DNA of 64,000 bases from Stakelama marina (GTDB lineage: Bacteria > Pseudomonadota > Alphaproteobacteria > Sphingomonadales > Sphingomonadaceae). Below are positions 26,794 to 35,913 of this stretch, one piece after another; position 1 is the stretch's first letter, and the number at the start of each line of letters is the position of its first letter. The DNA lies in contig NZ_JAGRQC010000003.1 in the NCBI RefSeq assembly GCF_018122655.1, positions 310,001 through 374,000 of the forward strand, written 5' to 3'. A program made the position numbers and the translations under genes. The notes beneath the pieces are model-generated. The model did no database searches. It saw only the letters and a program-made list of their open reading frames with translations, and was not told where the DNA came from.

Positions 26794-27699
26794 TCAGTCG
26801 CCGAAATGGCCGCGGCGATAGAGCAGCGTTATCGCCACGCGGCGATTGCGCGGATCGGCGGGGTTGTCGGCAACCATCGGCTCGCGGTCGGCAACGCCTT
26901 CGATCCGTTCGAAGCGATCGTTGGGGATGCCGCTATCTGCGAGCTTGCGGCGTGTCGCCTCGGCACGCCCGCTCGACAGCATCCAGTTGTTCATCTGTTT
27001 CGTGTCGCCATAGCCCAGGCTGTCGGTATGGCCGCGGATCATGATCGGATTGTGCATCGGCCCGACGGTTTCGCCGATCAGTCCGATCAGTTTAGACGCC
27101 TCGGGCACCAGGGTCGTCGTACCCAGCGCGAACATCGAATAGTTGGCGTCGTCGAGCAGGTCGATCCGCATCCCGTCGCGTGTGGCGACGAAGTGGACAT
27201 GGTCGGCCAGCTTGGCGAGGCGCGGCGATGCGTCCATGCGCTTGCGAAGTTCGGCGCGCAGTTTGCGGAAATTATCCCGGTCCTCGGCGGCGAGCGCTTC
27301 CTTGCTCTTGAGCGAGCCCTTTTGTCCGGTGCCCACATCTTCGCCGCCATTGGCATCGGTCGGGATCGTCATAGAGCGCGTGCCGGTTTGCGCCGCCTTG
27401 TGCGGATAATTGTCCTTGTCGATGATCGATTCGCCGCCGAACAGCCCGTTCGACCCGGCGCTGTTCTGCTTGAGTTCGACCAGCGTCGGCGCAAAATAAT
27501 CGGCGAGCGACTTGCGCTGCTTCTCGGTCGTCGCGCCGAGCAGCCACAATAGCAGGAAAAACGCCATCATCGCGGTCACGAAGTCGGCATAGGCGACCTT
27601 CCAGGCGCCGCCGTGATGGCCCCCATGCCCTTCGACATAGATTTTCTTGACGATGATCTTGGGCGGCTGGTTCGAGCCGTGGGGAGCGCGCGCGGCCAT
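26794..27699 (-). CDS. motB: Flagellar motor stator protein MotB
   Basis: A 301-residue stator subunit. After a short cytoplasmic tail (KKIYVEGHGGHHGGAWK) the single membrane helix carries the essential proton-binding Asp39 in YADFVTAMMAFFLLLWLLG. A plug/linker follows, and a C-terminal OmpA-like peptidoglycan-binding domain contains IRGHTDSLGYGD and NRRVAITLLY. It is the distal gene of a motA-motB pair, 3 bases after motA. The unusually long linker (about residues 60-160, Lys/Gly/Ser-rich) is longer than in E. coli MotB. Cell position is inner membrane around the flagellar motor. Confidence 0.96.
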   Translation of the reverse strand: MAARAPHGSNQPPKIIVKKIYVEGHGGHHGGAWKVAYADFVTAMMAFFLLLWLLGATTEKQRKSLADYFAPTLVELKQNSAGSNGLFGGESIIDKDNYPHKAAQTGTRSMTIPTDANGGEDVGTGQKGSLKSKEALAAEDRDNFRKLRAELRKRMDASPRLAKLADHVHFVATRDGMRIDLLDDANYSMFALGTTTLVPEASKLIGLIGETVGPMHNPIMIRGHTDSLGYGDTKQMNNWMLSSGRAEATRRKLADSGIPNDRFERIEGVADREPMVADNPADPRNRRVAITLLYRRGHFGD

Positions 27700-27702
27700 G
27701 GC

Positions 27703-28566
27703 TCAGCGCCCACGCAGTCCGTCGAAGACCTCGCCGAAATTGGGCTGGTTCGAATGGGCGATCCCCGACCGCGCTGCTTCGATGACCAGCGGCTGCGGAT
27801 GGCCGTGGAGCGAGGCGATGATGATCTGCTTCACCACATGATAGATCGCTGCGTCGGCGTCGATCACCTGTTTCAGGCGCGATGCGAGCGGCCCGACGAT
27901 TCCATAGGCGAGCAGCACGCCCATGAAGGTGCCGACAAGCGCCGAACCGATCATGCCGCCCAGGATCGACGGCGGCTTGTCGATCGAACCCATCGTCTTC
28001 ACGACGCCAAGCACCGCGGCGACGATGCCGAGCGCGGGCAGTGCGTCGGACAGCGATTGCAGCGTGACCTGCGGCCCTTCAACCTCATGATGGTGGGTCT
28101 TGATGGCGTTATCCATCACCTCTTCGACCGCATGCACGTCGAGCGTGCCCGACGACACGACGACGAGACGCAGCGTGTCGGCGATCAGGTTGATGAGCGT
28201 GTGATCGGCGAGCAGGCGCGGATATTCGGAAAATATCGCCGAGGATTGCGGGTCCTCGACATGCGGTTCCAGCGCGATCGGACCATCGGTGCGCAGCATC
28301 TTCATCAGCTTCGACACGAGGAAGATCGTGTCGAGATAGTCCTGCTTCTTGTATTTGGGGCCTTTCAGCACCTTCACGAAGCCGCCGCCCAGCGCCTTCA
28401 GCTCCTTCATCGAATTGCCGATGATTAGCGCGCCGACGGCCGCGCCGCCGATGATGATCATTTCGTGCGGAATGGCTTCCATCACCGGGCCGAGCGCGCC
28501 GCCGGTGAAGACGAAGCCGCCAAAGACCATGACGAGCAGGACAACAAGGCCGATTACTGGAAACAT
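27703..28566 (-). CDS. motA: Flagellar motor stator protein MotA
   Basis: The standard MotA proton-channel subunit (287 aa) with four membrane helices: the first at residues 3-23, the second around IIIGGAAVGALIIGN, and a later pair containing ALPALGIVAAVLGVVKTM and GGMIGSALVGTFMGVLLAYG. The cytoplasmic loop between helices 2 and 3 (DYLDTIFLVSKLMKML) interacts with FliG. The gene is 111 bases downstream of flgL on the same strand and could have its own promoter, though I could not find a convincing one. Confidence 0.97.
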   Translation of the reverse strand: MFPVIGLVVLLVMVFGGFVFTGGALGPVMEAIPHEMIIIGGAAVGALIIGNSMKELKALGGGFVKVLKGPKYKKQDYLDTIFLVSKLMKMLRTDGPIALEPHVEDPQSSAIFSEYPRLLADHTLINLIADTLRLVVVSSGTLDVHAVEEVMDNAIKTHHHEVEGPQVTLQSLSDALPALGIVAAVLGVVKTMGSIDKPPSILGGMIGSALVGTFMGVLLAYGIVGPLASRLKQVIDADAAIYHVVKQIIIASLHGHPQPLVIEAARSGIAHSNQPNFGEVFDGLRGR

Positions 28567-28677
28567 GTGTTCGCCAATTCCCCCCGCGCGTGAAAACTTA
28601 CTCGGCCAGAACCAGTAACGACCGGTTCGCGCGAACTTTCAGCAATGTTTCGCCGAACTTGGTTATCAAAACGGTAA

Positions 28678-29568
28678 TCACCGCAGATAATCGAACAGCG
28701 AAAGGCCCTCGAGCTTGGTGAAGCTCGCCTGCGTCGCCTGAAGCGCGGTCAGCGTCTTCTGAAGCTCGGTGATCGCGGTGGTGACGTCGGTATCTTCGAG
28801 TTGCGATCGCGTCACGTCGCGCGATGCGGCGAGATCGGTCAGCCGCGATTTCTCGAGATCGAGCCGCGCGCCCCGCGCGCCGATCGATGCCTGTGCGGTC
28901 GTGATCTTGTTGAGCGACGCCTGGATATCGTCCATCGCGCTGCTGGTGTCGCCGCCTGAGCGCAAGGCGTCGGCGAGTCCCTTGATCGTCGCGAACATAT
29001 CGGGCGTCGACCCGTTGCCACCGAAGATCTTCGCGCCGTCGGTCCCGACCTGGATATTCGTGTCGGCGCCGATCGGGATTGAGGAGGTGTCGCCGGCACC
29101 GACATAGCTGACCGTGCCGTCGGCGGCCCTCGCAAAGGCGGTGTCGCCCGATGTGCCGCCGAACAGCGGCTGCCCTCTCGTATCCTTCGTATTGGCGAGC
29201 GAGAGCAGGTGATCGAGTATCCCGTCGAGCGAGACGGCGATGCTTTCGCGGTCGCTGGGCGACAGCGTTCCGTTCGCCGCCTGCACCGCATATTCATTGG
29301 CCCGCTGCAGCTGCGTGGTGATGCTGCTGAGCGTCGAATCGGACTGATCGAGCAGGCTCTGCGCGAAATCGATGTTCGATGTGTATGCCGCGTCGTCCGC
29401 CGTGGCGCGCTTGATGCCCGCCAGCCGTTGATAGGCGATGGTATCGTCGGCGGCGCCCGTCAGCCGCTTGCCCGTCGCGATCTGCGACTGCAGCTTGTCG
29501 GCCTGGCCGTTGAGCGTGGCGAGCTGGCCTACCGATCGGTTGAAGAACTGGCTGGTGGTGATCCGCAT
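28678..29568 (-). CDS. flgL: Flagellar hook-associated protein 3 (FlgL)
   Basis: The hook-filament junction protein (296 aa). N-terminal MRITTSQFFNRSVGQLATL and GKRLTGAADDTIAYQRLAG are flagellin/FlgL-type helices, and the C-terminal helix ends in TALQATQASFTKLEGLSLFDYLR. It lies 4 bases after flgK as the last gene of the long flgB-to-flgL unit. In exported axial proteins the termini form a coiled coil and the middle is surface-exposed, consistent with the Gly/Thr/Asp-rich centre here. Confidence 0.94.
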   Translation of the reverse strand: MRITTSQFFNRSVGQLATLNGQADKLQSQIATGKRLTGAADDTIAYQRLAGIKRATADDAAYTSNIDFAQSLLDQSDSTLSSITTQLQRANEYAVQAANGTLSPSDRESIAVSLDGILDHLLSLANTKDTRGQPLFGGTSGDTAFARAADGTVSYVGAGDTSSIPIGADTNIQVGTDGAKIFGGNGSTPDMFATIKGLADALRSGGDTSSAMDDIQASLNKITTAQASIGARGARLDLEKSRLTDLAASRDVTRSQLEDTDVTTAITELQKTLTALQATQASFTKLEGLSLFDYLR

Positions 29569-29572
29569 GGGC

Positions 29573-30916
29573 TTATCCGATGTTGAGCAGCGACTGCAGC
29601 GATTCGCGCGCGACCTGGATCACGCGGCTGGACGCCTGATAGGCTTGCTGAAAGCGCAGAAGGTCGACCGCTTCCTCGTCGAGATTGACGCCGGCGACCG
29701 AATCGCGTGCGGCCGTCGCCTTGTCCTTGATGGCGGTCTGAACGTCGGAGACGGCGCGTCGGCCCGACAGCGCGGAGGCGTTGTCGGTGACGAGGTCGGT
29801 GATCCGGTTCTCGATATTGCCCGAAGTGCGAAAGGCGTCGAGATTGGCCACGTTCGAATTGTCGCGCGCGCCGCCCGACGGACCGGCTGCGGCAATCGCG
29901 CCGGGATCGGTCATCGGCATCGTCATCGTCGATGCGCCGCCCGACATGGCGAACATCGCGGCACCGGGATTGCCCGACAGATCGTTGCCGCCCGCCTGCA
30001 CCGCATTGATGCCGTCGACGAAATCCTTCGCGATCGTGTCGAGCTGTTCGCTCGCCGCCGCGATGCGCTGGGCGCCGTCGACTATGCCGGCAAGTTCGCC
30101 CCCGGTTGGCGTCAGCGCCGAGGTCGTGCCGAGGCGCGATACGGCGAGCGACACGGCCCCCGTGGCGTTGCGAGAGTAGCTTACCGTCGACGCGATATCG
30201 CCCTGCACGAGCATCGGACCCGCGCTGCCGCCGCCGCGCACCGATGCGCGGCCCGCCGTGTCGATATCGACGCTGATATCGGTGATCTTGCTCATCGATT
30301 CGAGAATGCGGTCGCGTTCGTCGAGCAGCTGCGCATGGCCGCTATTGTCCGCGGCGGTCCTGCCGAGCGAGGAATTGACCTTGGCGAGCGCGCCGGTGAG
30401 CTGGTTGAGCTGGTCGAGCGACTGCTTCGCATGCGTGTCGATCTCGTTCGCGGCGGCATCGAGCGCGCGCCCGCTGCCGGCAAAGGCGCTGGCGACGCCC
30501 TGCGCGCTTTCGAGCATCGCCGCGCGCGGTCCCGTCGCCGAAGGATCGGCGGCAACGCTCTTGGCCGCGGCGAAGAAGGCGGTCAGCCGGTCGGAAAGCT
30601 GATAATCGGTCAGCGAACTGTCGATCCGTTCCAGCGTGGCGACGCCGGTGCTGGTGCGCGACAGATCCGATTGTGCCGAGCGGACCTCAGCCGAACGGAA
30701 CGGGTCGGCGGCGCGCGATATGCCGTTGATCGACACGCCCTGTCCGCTCAGCACCGAACGCGTGCGGAAGCTTTCGGCTGCGCTGATCTCGCTCAGATCG
30801 GTCGAACGACGGGCATAGCCGGTGGTGCCGACATTGGCGATGTTTTCGGAAACCGTCGTCATCGCCGACTGATAGGCCCGGACGCCGCTGGCGCCGATCG
30901 ACAGCAGATCGCTCAT
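29573..30916 (-). CDS. flgK: Flagellar hook-associated protein 1 (FlgK)
   Basis: A 447-residue HAP1 that joins the hook to the FlgL ring. The N-terminus (DLLSIGASGVRAYQSAMTT, then ENIANVGTTGYARRS) is the rod/hook-type motif, and the C-terminus (NLDEEAVDLLRFQQAYQASS) is the matching axial-protein helix. Length is short compared with E. coli FlgK (547), mostly in the middle domain. It overlaps flgJ by 4 bases (ATGA) and is followed by flgL. Confidence 0.95.
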   Translation of the reverse strand: MSDLLSIGASGVRAYQSAMTTVSENIANVGTTGYARRSTDLSEISAAESFRTRSVLSGQGVSINGISRAADPFRSAEVRSAQSDLSRTSTGVATLERIDSSLTDYQLSDRLTAFFAAAKSVAADPSATGPRAAMLESAQGVASAFAGSGRALDAAANEIDTHAKQSLDQLNQLTGALAKVNSSLGRTAADNSGHAQLLDERDRILESMSKITDISVDIDTAGRASVRGGGSAGPMLVQGDIASTVSYSRNATGAVSLAVSRLGTTSALTPTGGELAGIVDGAQRIAAASEQLDTIAKDFVDGINAVQAGGNDLSGNPGAAMFAMSGGASTMTMPMTDPGAIAAAGPSGGARDNSNVANLDAFRTSGNIENRITDLVTDNASALSGRRAVSDVQTAIKDKATAARDSVAGVNLDEEAVDLLRFQQAYQASSRVIQVARESLQSLLNIG

Positions 30917-31263
30917 TTCGCGTCATCCTGCTTGGCCGAGGCGCTGGCATCGGACGTATCCGACGCGCTCTGCGCCTTGGCGAGGAAGTCGGTCATCGCC
31001 TTGCCGATGCCCAGCGGGGTGTGCGCGGCCATCGATTTGGCGAATTGCTGATCCTGCATGTCGCGGAACTGCTCGGTCGCCTTGTTGTCGAACAGGCTTT
31101 CGGCAAGGTTCGCGCTGCGCATCGACTTCAGCATCATGTTGACGAAGATCGCTTCGAACTGCTGGCCCGCCTGATCGAGATTGGCGTGCGTGTTCGTCCG
31201 GCGCGTGTCCGACGCGACGCCATCAAGCCTGAGCGGCGAGGTGGGCGAAACCGGCTGGGTCAC
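30913..31263 (-). CDS. flgJ: Rod-binding FlgJ without muramidase domain
   Basis: A 116-residue protein with only the rod-binding/capping domain of FlgJ (QFEAIFVNMMLKSMRSANL, LFDNKATEQFRDM). It lacks the C-terminal N-acetylglucosaminidase domain of enterobacterial FlgJ. Single-domain FlgJ is usual in alphaproteobacteria, where a separate lytic transglycosylase opens the peptidoglycan. That role is probably filled here by the gene at 40149-41093. It overlaps flgI and flgK by 4 bases each. Confidence 0.93.
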   Translation of the reverse strand: MTQPVSPTSPLRLDGVASDTRRTNTHANLDQAGQQFEAIFVNMMLKSMRSANLAESLFDNKATEQFRDMQDQQFAKSMAAHTPLGIGKAMTDFLAKAQSASDTSDASASAKQDDAK

Positions 31264-32354
31264 AGCACGATCAAGTCGGCCTTCAGCGCGCCGGCTTCCT
31301 TCAGGGCTTCGAGGATCGCGACCAGGTCGCTGGGCGACGCGCCGATGGCGTTCACCGCCTTGACGATGTCGGCCAGCTTCGGGCCGGGCGCGAGCAGGAA
31401 CATCGGGTGGCGTTCCTCTTCGGTGCTGACCGCGCTGTCCTGCACGACCGTCGTCTTGCCCTTGCTGAACGGGGCCGGCTGGCTGACGCGCGGCTGCTCG
31501 TCGATCCGCACCGTCAGCTTGCCGTGCGTGACAGCAGCAGGTGCGACCCGGACGGCGGAGTTGATGACAACCGTTCCGGTGCGTGCATTGACGATCACGC
31601 GGGCAGCGGCCTCTGCAGGTTCGACCTCGATATTCTCGATTTCGCTCATCAGCGTCGACCGCAGCCCCGCGCCCTGCGGCGCGGCGACGCGCACCGACAC
31701 GCCGTCGATCGCGCTGGCGATACCCTGGCCGAAACGGCCGTTGATTGCGGTGGCGACGCGTTGCGCGGTGGTGAAATCCGATTCGGACAGGTTGAAGGTC
31801 AGCGTGGGCGTCGTGGCGAACCCGGTATCGACCGCACGCTCGACCGTCGCGCCTTCCGGAATGCGACCGGTGGACGGCACGTTAACCACGATGGAAGAGC
31901 CGTCGGCGCCGTTCGCGCCCATGCCCCCGACGGCCAGGTTGCCCTGCGCCATCGCGTAGATCTGACCGTCGGCACCCTGCAGCGGCGTCAGGATCAGGCT
32001 GCCGCCGCGCAGCGACTTGGCCTTGCCCAGCGCGGCGACGGTCACGTCGATCTTCTGCCCCGGCTTGGCAAAGGCGGGCAGGTCGGCGGTGATCATCACC
32101 GCCGCGGCATTTTTCAGCCCCGGATTGACCCCGGCCGGCAATTGCAGGCCGAAGCGCGAGGTGACGCCCTTCATCGACTGCACGGTATATTCCAGATTGT
32201 CGTCGCCCGTGCCCGGCAGGCCAACGACGATGCCGTAGCCGACGAGCTGGTTCGACCGGATGCCCTGGAACGAGCCGAGATCCTTGACGCGTTCGGCCAT
32301 GGCCGGCTGTGCGATCGTCAGGGCGGCGAGGACAGCGATGAGAAAGCGGATCAT
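31260..32354 (-). CDS. flgI: Flagellar P-ring protein FlgI
   Basis: A 364-residue periplasmic P-ring subunit with a signal peptide (IRFLIAVLAALTIAQPAMA) and the conserved N-terminus VKDLGSFQGIRSNQLVGYG. GLPGTGDDNLEYT and the C-terminal GASPSDLVAILEALKEAGAL match the family. It needs FlgA as assembly chaperone, which is encoded in the divergent block at 38870. It lies 19 bases after flgH and overlaps flgJ. Confidence 0.97.
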   Translation of the reverse strand: MIRFLIAVLAALTIAQPAMAERVKDLGSFQGIRSNQLVGYGIVVGLPGTGDDNLEYTVQSMKGVTSRFGLQLPAGVNPGLKNAAAVMITADLPAFAKPGQKIDVTVAALGKAKSLRGGSLILTPLQGADGQIYAMAQGNLAVGGMGANGADGSSIVVNVPSTGRIPEGATVERAVDTGFATTPTLTFNLSESDFTTAQRVATAINGRFGQGIASAIDGVSVRVAAPQGAGLRSTLMSEIENIEVEPAEAAARVIVNARTGTVVINSAVRVAPAAVTHGKLTVRIDEQPRVSQPAPFSKGKTTVVQDSAVSTEEERHPMFLLAPGPKLADIVKAVNAIGASPSDLVAILEALKEAGALKADLIVL

Positions 32355-32373
32355 GTCGTCTGTGCTCCGGCGC

Positions 32374-33051
32374 TTAGAAGGGGCTGATGATCTGGAAGAA
32401 GCGGCTCAGCCAGCCCTGACGGCTGGCGCGGGCGACGTCGCCCTTGCCGGTGTAGGAAATCTGCGCATCGGCCACGCGGGTCGAAGCGACGCGGTTGTCG
32501 GCGCTGATATCGGCCGACCGGACGATCCCGCGAATCTCGACCCATTCGTCGCCGCGATTGAGCGTAAGGCGCTTGCGGCCCTGAACCAGCATGGTTCCAT
32601 TGGGATAGGTTGCGTACACCGTTACGGTAATCTCGCCGCTCAGCGCATTCGACTGGCCAGCCGTGCCCGTACCCTTGAACCCGCGCGTGCCGCTGGCGGC
32701 GGCGTCGCTCGAGTTGAATACCGACAGCGGGCCGGTCGATGGCGGCAGGATCGAAAACCCGCCCTTGCTGTCGAGGTTCGAGCCCGCCGACTTGGTCGCG
32801 CTGGTATGTTCGACCAGCACGATCGTCAGCGGATCGCCGACCGCATGCGCGCGGCTTCCCTCGTACAGGCCGGCATAGCCCTGCGACGCCTGAAAGATCG
32901 ATCCGTTCGCGGGCGGCGGTGCCGGCGGCGGCGGGACCGTCGCTGCGTAGCGGGGATTCTCTTCATGGTCGCGTGCGCAGGCGGGCGTAGCGCCGAGCGC
33001 GAGAAGCGACCCTGCGGTGAGCGCGACGACGATATGGTTGATGGTGCGCAT
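32374..33051 (-). CDS. flgH: Flagellar L-ring protein FlgH
   Basis: The outer-membrane L-ring subunit (225 aa from the ATG at 33051; an ATG at 33060 is also in frame). Family features are GSIFQASQGYAGLYEGSRA, VGDPLTIVLVEHT and EWVEIRGIVRSADIS. FlgH is normally a lipoprotein. Here the only candidate lipid-attachment cysteine follows TPA (GATPAC), a poor lipobox compared with the usual L-(A/S)-(G/A)-C, so either lipidation tolerates Thr-Pro-Ala or the anchor differs. The start is next to the flgG stop and no ribosome site is seen, suggesting translational coupling. Confidence 0.93.
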   Translation of the reverse strand: MRTINHIVVALTAGSLLALGATPACARDHEENPRYAATVPPPPAPPPANGSIFQASQGYAGLYEGSRAHAVGDPLTIVLVEHTSATKSAGSNLDSKGGFSILPPSTGPLSVFNSSDAAASGTRGFKGTGTAGQSNALSGEITVTVYATYPNGTMLVQGRKRLTLNRGDEWVEIRGIVRSADISADNRVASTRVADAQISYTGKGDVARASRQGWLSRFFQIISPF

Positions 33052-33052
33052 A

Positions 33053-33841
33053 TCAGACATTCTGGTTCGCATATTGGAGCATCTCGTCGGTCGCCTTGAT
33101 CATCTTCGAATTGACCTCATAGGCGCGCTGCGTCTCGATCATGTCGACCAGCTCCTCGACGACATTGACGTTCGACCCTTCGAGCATGCCCTGGCGGATC
33201 TGGCCGCGCCCGTCCTGGCCCGCGACACCCAGATTGACCGCGCCCGAGGCGGCGGTTTCGATCATGTAGTTGTCGCCGGTCGCCTGAAGTCCGGCCGGAT
33301 TGGGGAAGCTGGCAACCTGAATCTGGCCTAGCTCGCTCGGCTCGGTCTGGCCGGCCACGGTCGCCGATACGGTGCCGTCCGACCCGACGGTGATCGAGGT
33401 CGCGCCCTCGGGCACGGTGATGCCCGGCATGACCTGATAGCCTTCGGAGGTGACGAGCAGTCCTTCGGGCGAGCGCGAGAAATTGCCGGCGCGGGTATAG
33501 CCGAGCGTTCCGCCCGGCATCTGCACCTGGAAATAGCCGTCGCCGTCGAGCGCCATGTCGAGCGAATTGCCAGTGGTCTGCAGCGACCCCTGCGTATCGA
33601 TATGCGCGGTGCCCTGCACCCGCACCCCGGTGCCGAGGTTAAGGCCGGTCGCGTATTTCGATTGCGACGTGCTCGCCGCGCCCGGCGCGGTTACCGTCTG
33701 ATAGGCCAGCGTCTCGAACGCCGCACGGTCCTTCTTGAACCCGGTCGTGTTGACGTTGGCGAGGTTGTTCGAGATCACCCGCATGCGCATGTCCTGGGCG
33801 TCGAGCCCGGTGCGCGCGATATGCATTGCCGCATTGCTCAT
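33053..33841 (-). CDS. flgG: Distal rod protein FlgG
   Basis: A 262-residue distal rod subunit. The axial N-terminal motif is MRVISNNLANVNTTGFKKDR; the core has LDMALDGDGYFQVQMPGG, and the C-terminus carries VVEELVDMIETQRAYEVNSK and ATDEMLQYANQ. Length equals that of the usual FlgG (about 260). It sits between flgF and flgH in the standard rod gene order. Confidence 0.97.
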   Translation of the reverse strand: MSNAAMHIARTGLDAQDMRMRVISNNLANVNTTGFKKDRAAFETLAYQTVTAPGAASTSQSKYATGLNLGTGVRVQGTAHIDTQGSLQTTGNSLDMALDGDGYFQVQMPGGTLGYTRAGNFSRSPEGLLVTSEGYQVMPGITVPEGATSITVGSDGTVSATVAGQTEPSELGQIQVASFPNPAGLQATGDNYMIETAASGAVNLGVAGQDGRGQIRQGMLEGSNVNVVEELVDMIETQRAYEVNSKMIKATDEMLQYANQNV

Positions 33842-33853
33842 CGGTCAGTTCCT

Positions 33854-34600
33854 TCAGCTCGGCATGCGCATGATCGATGCGCCGCCTTCGTCCATTTTCT
33901 TGGCTTCTTTGAGGAGGTTAGCCTGGACCTCATAGGCGCGCTGGTTCTCGATCATGTCGACCAGTGCCTGGGTCATGTCGACGTTCGACTGTTCGAGCGC
34001 GCCGCTGGCGACCTTGCCCTCCATATCCTGCGGCAACACGCCGCCGCCGCGGACATGCAGCAGGTTGTCGGTGCCCTTCACCGTATCGGTGCCCGTCGCG
34101 CTCGCCAGCTTGATCTGGTCGATCTTCTGCGGCGCGGCACCAGGTTCGGCGCCCAGCGGAATGATCGACAGCGTGCCGTCTTCGGCGATCATCACCCTTT
34201 GGGCGGGAGGCACGGTGATGGGTCCCCCCGAACCCATCACCGGGAAACCGTCGCCGGTTTCCAACACGCCCGTCGGCGCGATCGAAAGATCGCCGCGACG
34301 GGTATAGGCTTCCTTGCCGTCGGTCGCCTGGACGGTGATCCAGCTGTCCGACGTAACGGCGACGTCGAGTGGACGACCGGTCTGTTCGATCGTGCCGGCG
34401 CTGCGGTCCATGTCGATCACGCCGGCACTGGTATCCTGCCGCGTGTCGAACCCTTCGCCGTCGATCATCATCCGGTCGAAACCGACGCGGTCCGCACGAA
34501 AGCCGATCGTTTTCGCGTTGGCGATATTGTTCGCGATCGCCGCCTGCGTCGTCATCTGACTGCGCATGCCGGACATCGCGGTATAGATCAGCCGGTCCAT
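33854..34600 (-). CDS. flgF: Proximal rod protein FlgF
   Basis: A 248-residue proximal rod protein with the axial N-terminus (SGMRSQMTTQAAIANNIANA, then TIGFRADRV), central beta structure and C-terminal SNVDMTQALVDMIENQRAYE. It is distinguished from FlgG by the MDRLIYTAMSG start and its position before flgG. The gap to flgE is 26 bases. Confidence 0.94.
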   Translation of the reverse strand: MDRLIYTAMSGMRSQMTTQAAIANNIANAKTIGFRADRVGFDRMMIDGEGFDTRQDTSAGVIDMDRSAGTIEQTGRPLDVAVTSDSWITVQATDGKEAYTRRGDLSIAPTGVLETGDGFPVMGSGGPITVPPAQRVMIAEDGTLSIIPLGAEPGAAPQKIDQIKLASATGTDTVKGTDNLLHVRGGGVLPQDMEGKVASGALEQSNVDMTQALVDMIENQRAYEVQANLLKEAKKMDEGGASIMRMPS

Positions 34601-34626
34601 CGTGCGGTTCCCCCCAATTCAGCCCG

Positions 34627-35889
34627 TTACTGGATGTTGAAGATCGCCTGGGAGATCTTGCTCGAGGTATCGAGCGCCTTGGCGTTGGCCTGGAAGTTCC
34701 GCTGCGCGGCGATCAGGCCGACCAGTTCCTCGGTAATGTCGACGTTCGATCCTTCGACCATGCTCGACATCATCGATCCGAAACCGTCCTGTCCGGCCTC
34801 GCCGACGATCGGCGCGCCCGAGATGCCCGAGGACGACCACGAGCTGTTGCCAAGCTGGCGCAGGCCCGACGGATTCGAGAAGTTGGCGAGCAGAACCTTG
34901 CCGATCGCTTGCGTCTCGCCGTTCGAGAAGCTGGCGCTGACCAGCCCTTCGCTGTCGACGGTCACGCCCTGAAGCTGGCCGACGGCCTTGCCGTCCTGGC
35001 TGCGCGTCACGACGTTGAACGGAGAGCTGAGCTGCGTCGACGACGCGAGGTCGAGGCTGAGCTGCATCTGTGTCGAGCTGGCGCCCGGCGTGAACGGCGC
35101 GAATGCCGTTGCCGATGTCGGAGAAGTCATCGCGCCGGTTCCATCGAACGTCGCGGTGATCGGACCCGATCCGCTTGCCGGCTGCAGTTCCTGATCGCCG
35201 ACATAGCTGTGGACTTCCCATGTGCTCGTCGGCGGCGTGCCGGCGGCCGCGGTCTTGCGGACGAAATAGTTGGTCATCGTCAGCGCGTTGCCGTCGGCAT
35301 CGTAGATCGTGCTCGACGTCGACTGGTTGAACGAGTCGGTGTTGAAGCGGTCGAACGGCGTGCTCGGCACCGCGCTGCTCGAATTGAGGTTCACGCCCAG
35401 CGCGACATTCTGCGTCGGCTGCGGGGTGCCGCTCGTCTGCGGCAGGCGCAGGCTCACCGCCTGATCGAGCCCGGTGGCGACCACCGATCCGCTGCCGTCG
35501 ACCGGATAGACCTGCAAGTGCGCGCCCTGCGCATCGACGACATAGCGATCGGCGTCGACCAGGAAACCGCCGTTGCGGGTGAAGTTGACCTGAGAGCCGT
35601 CCATGTTCGGCTTGACCGCGAAGAAGCCGTCACCGGCGATCGCGAGGTCGAGCGAAGAACCCGACTGGTTGAGCGTGCCCTGGCCGAACTGCTGGCGGAT
35701 CGCCTTGGTAACGACGCCCGAACCGATCATCTGGGTCGGGCTGACCGACAAGCTCGACGCGATGACGTCGGCGAATTCGGTCCGGCTCTTCTTGAATCCG
35801 TTGGTCGAGACGTTCGCAAGGTTGTGCGAGATCGTCGACATATCGTTCTGGGCCGCCTTGAGGCCGCTGAGCGAGGTATAGAAGGACAT
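34627..35889 (-). CDS. flgE: Flagellar hook protein FlgE
   Basis: A 420-residue hook subunit. N-terminal MSFYTSLSGLKAAQNDMSTI and HNLANVSTNGFKKSRTEFAD, a middle LAIAGDGFFAVKPNMDGSQ segment, and the C-terminal SNVDITEELVGLIAAQRNFQ are typical. The variable surface domains (Ser/Thr-rich, about residues 150-290) are close to the length seen in Salmonella FlgE. It is exported after FlgD forms the cap; the hook length is controlled by FliK. Confidence 0.97.
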   Translation of the reverse strand: MSFYTSLSGLKAAQNDMSTISHNLANVSTNGFKKSRTEFADVIASSLSVSPTQMIGSGVVTKAIRQQFGQGTLNQSGSSLDLAIAGDGFFAVKPNMDGSQVNFTRNGGFLVDADRYVVDAQGAHLQVYPVDGSGSVVATGLDQAVSLRLPQTSGTPQPTQNVALGVNLNSSSAVPSTPFDRFNTDSFNQSTSSTIYDADGNALTMTNYFVRKTAAAGTPPTSTWEVHSYVGDQELQPASGSGPITATFDGTGAMTSPTSATAFAPFTPGASSTQMQLSLDLASSTQLSSPFNVVTRSQDGKAVGQLQGVTVDSEGLVSASFSNGETQAIGKVLLANFSNPSGLRQLGNSSWSSSGISGAPIVGEAGQDGFGSMMSSMVEGSNVDITEELVGLIAAQRNFQANAKALDTSSKISQAIFNIQ

Positions 35890-35913
35890 GCGCGTTACTC
35901 CTGTTCGAAAAGG

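Noticed and set aside
28567..28677. FliA (sigma-28) or sigma-54 promoter for motA
   Set aside because: GAAAGTTC-N10-GTCGTTAC matches the sigma-28 consensus only in part, and the GG/GC pair has 9 instead of 10 bases between.
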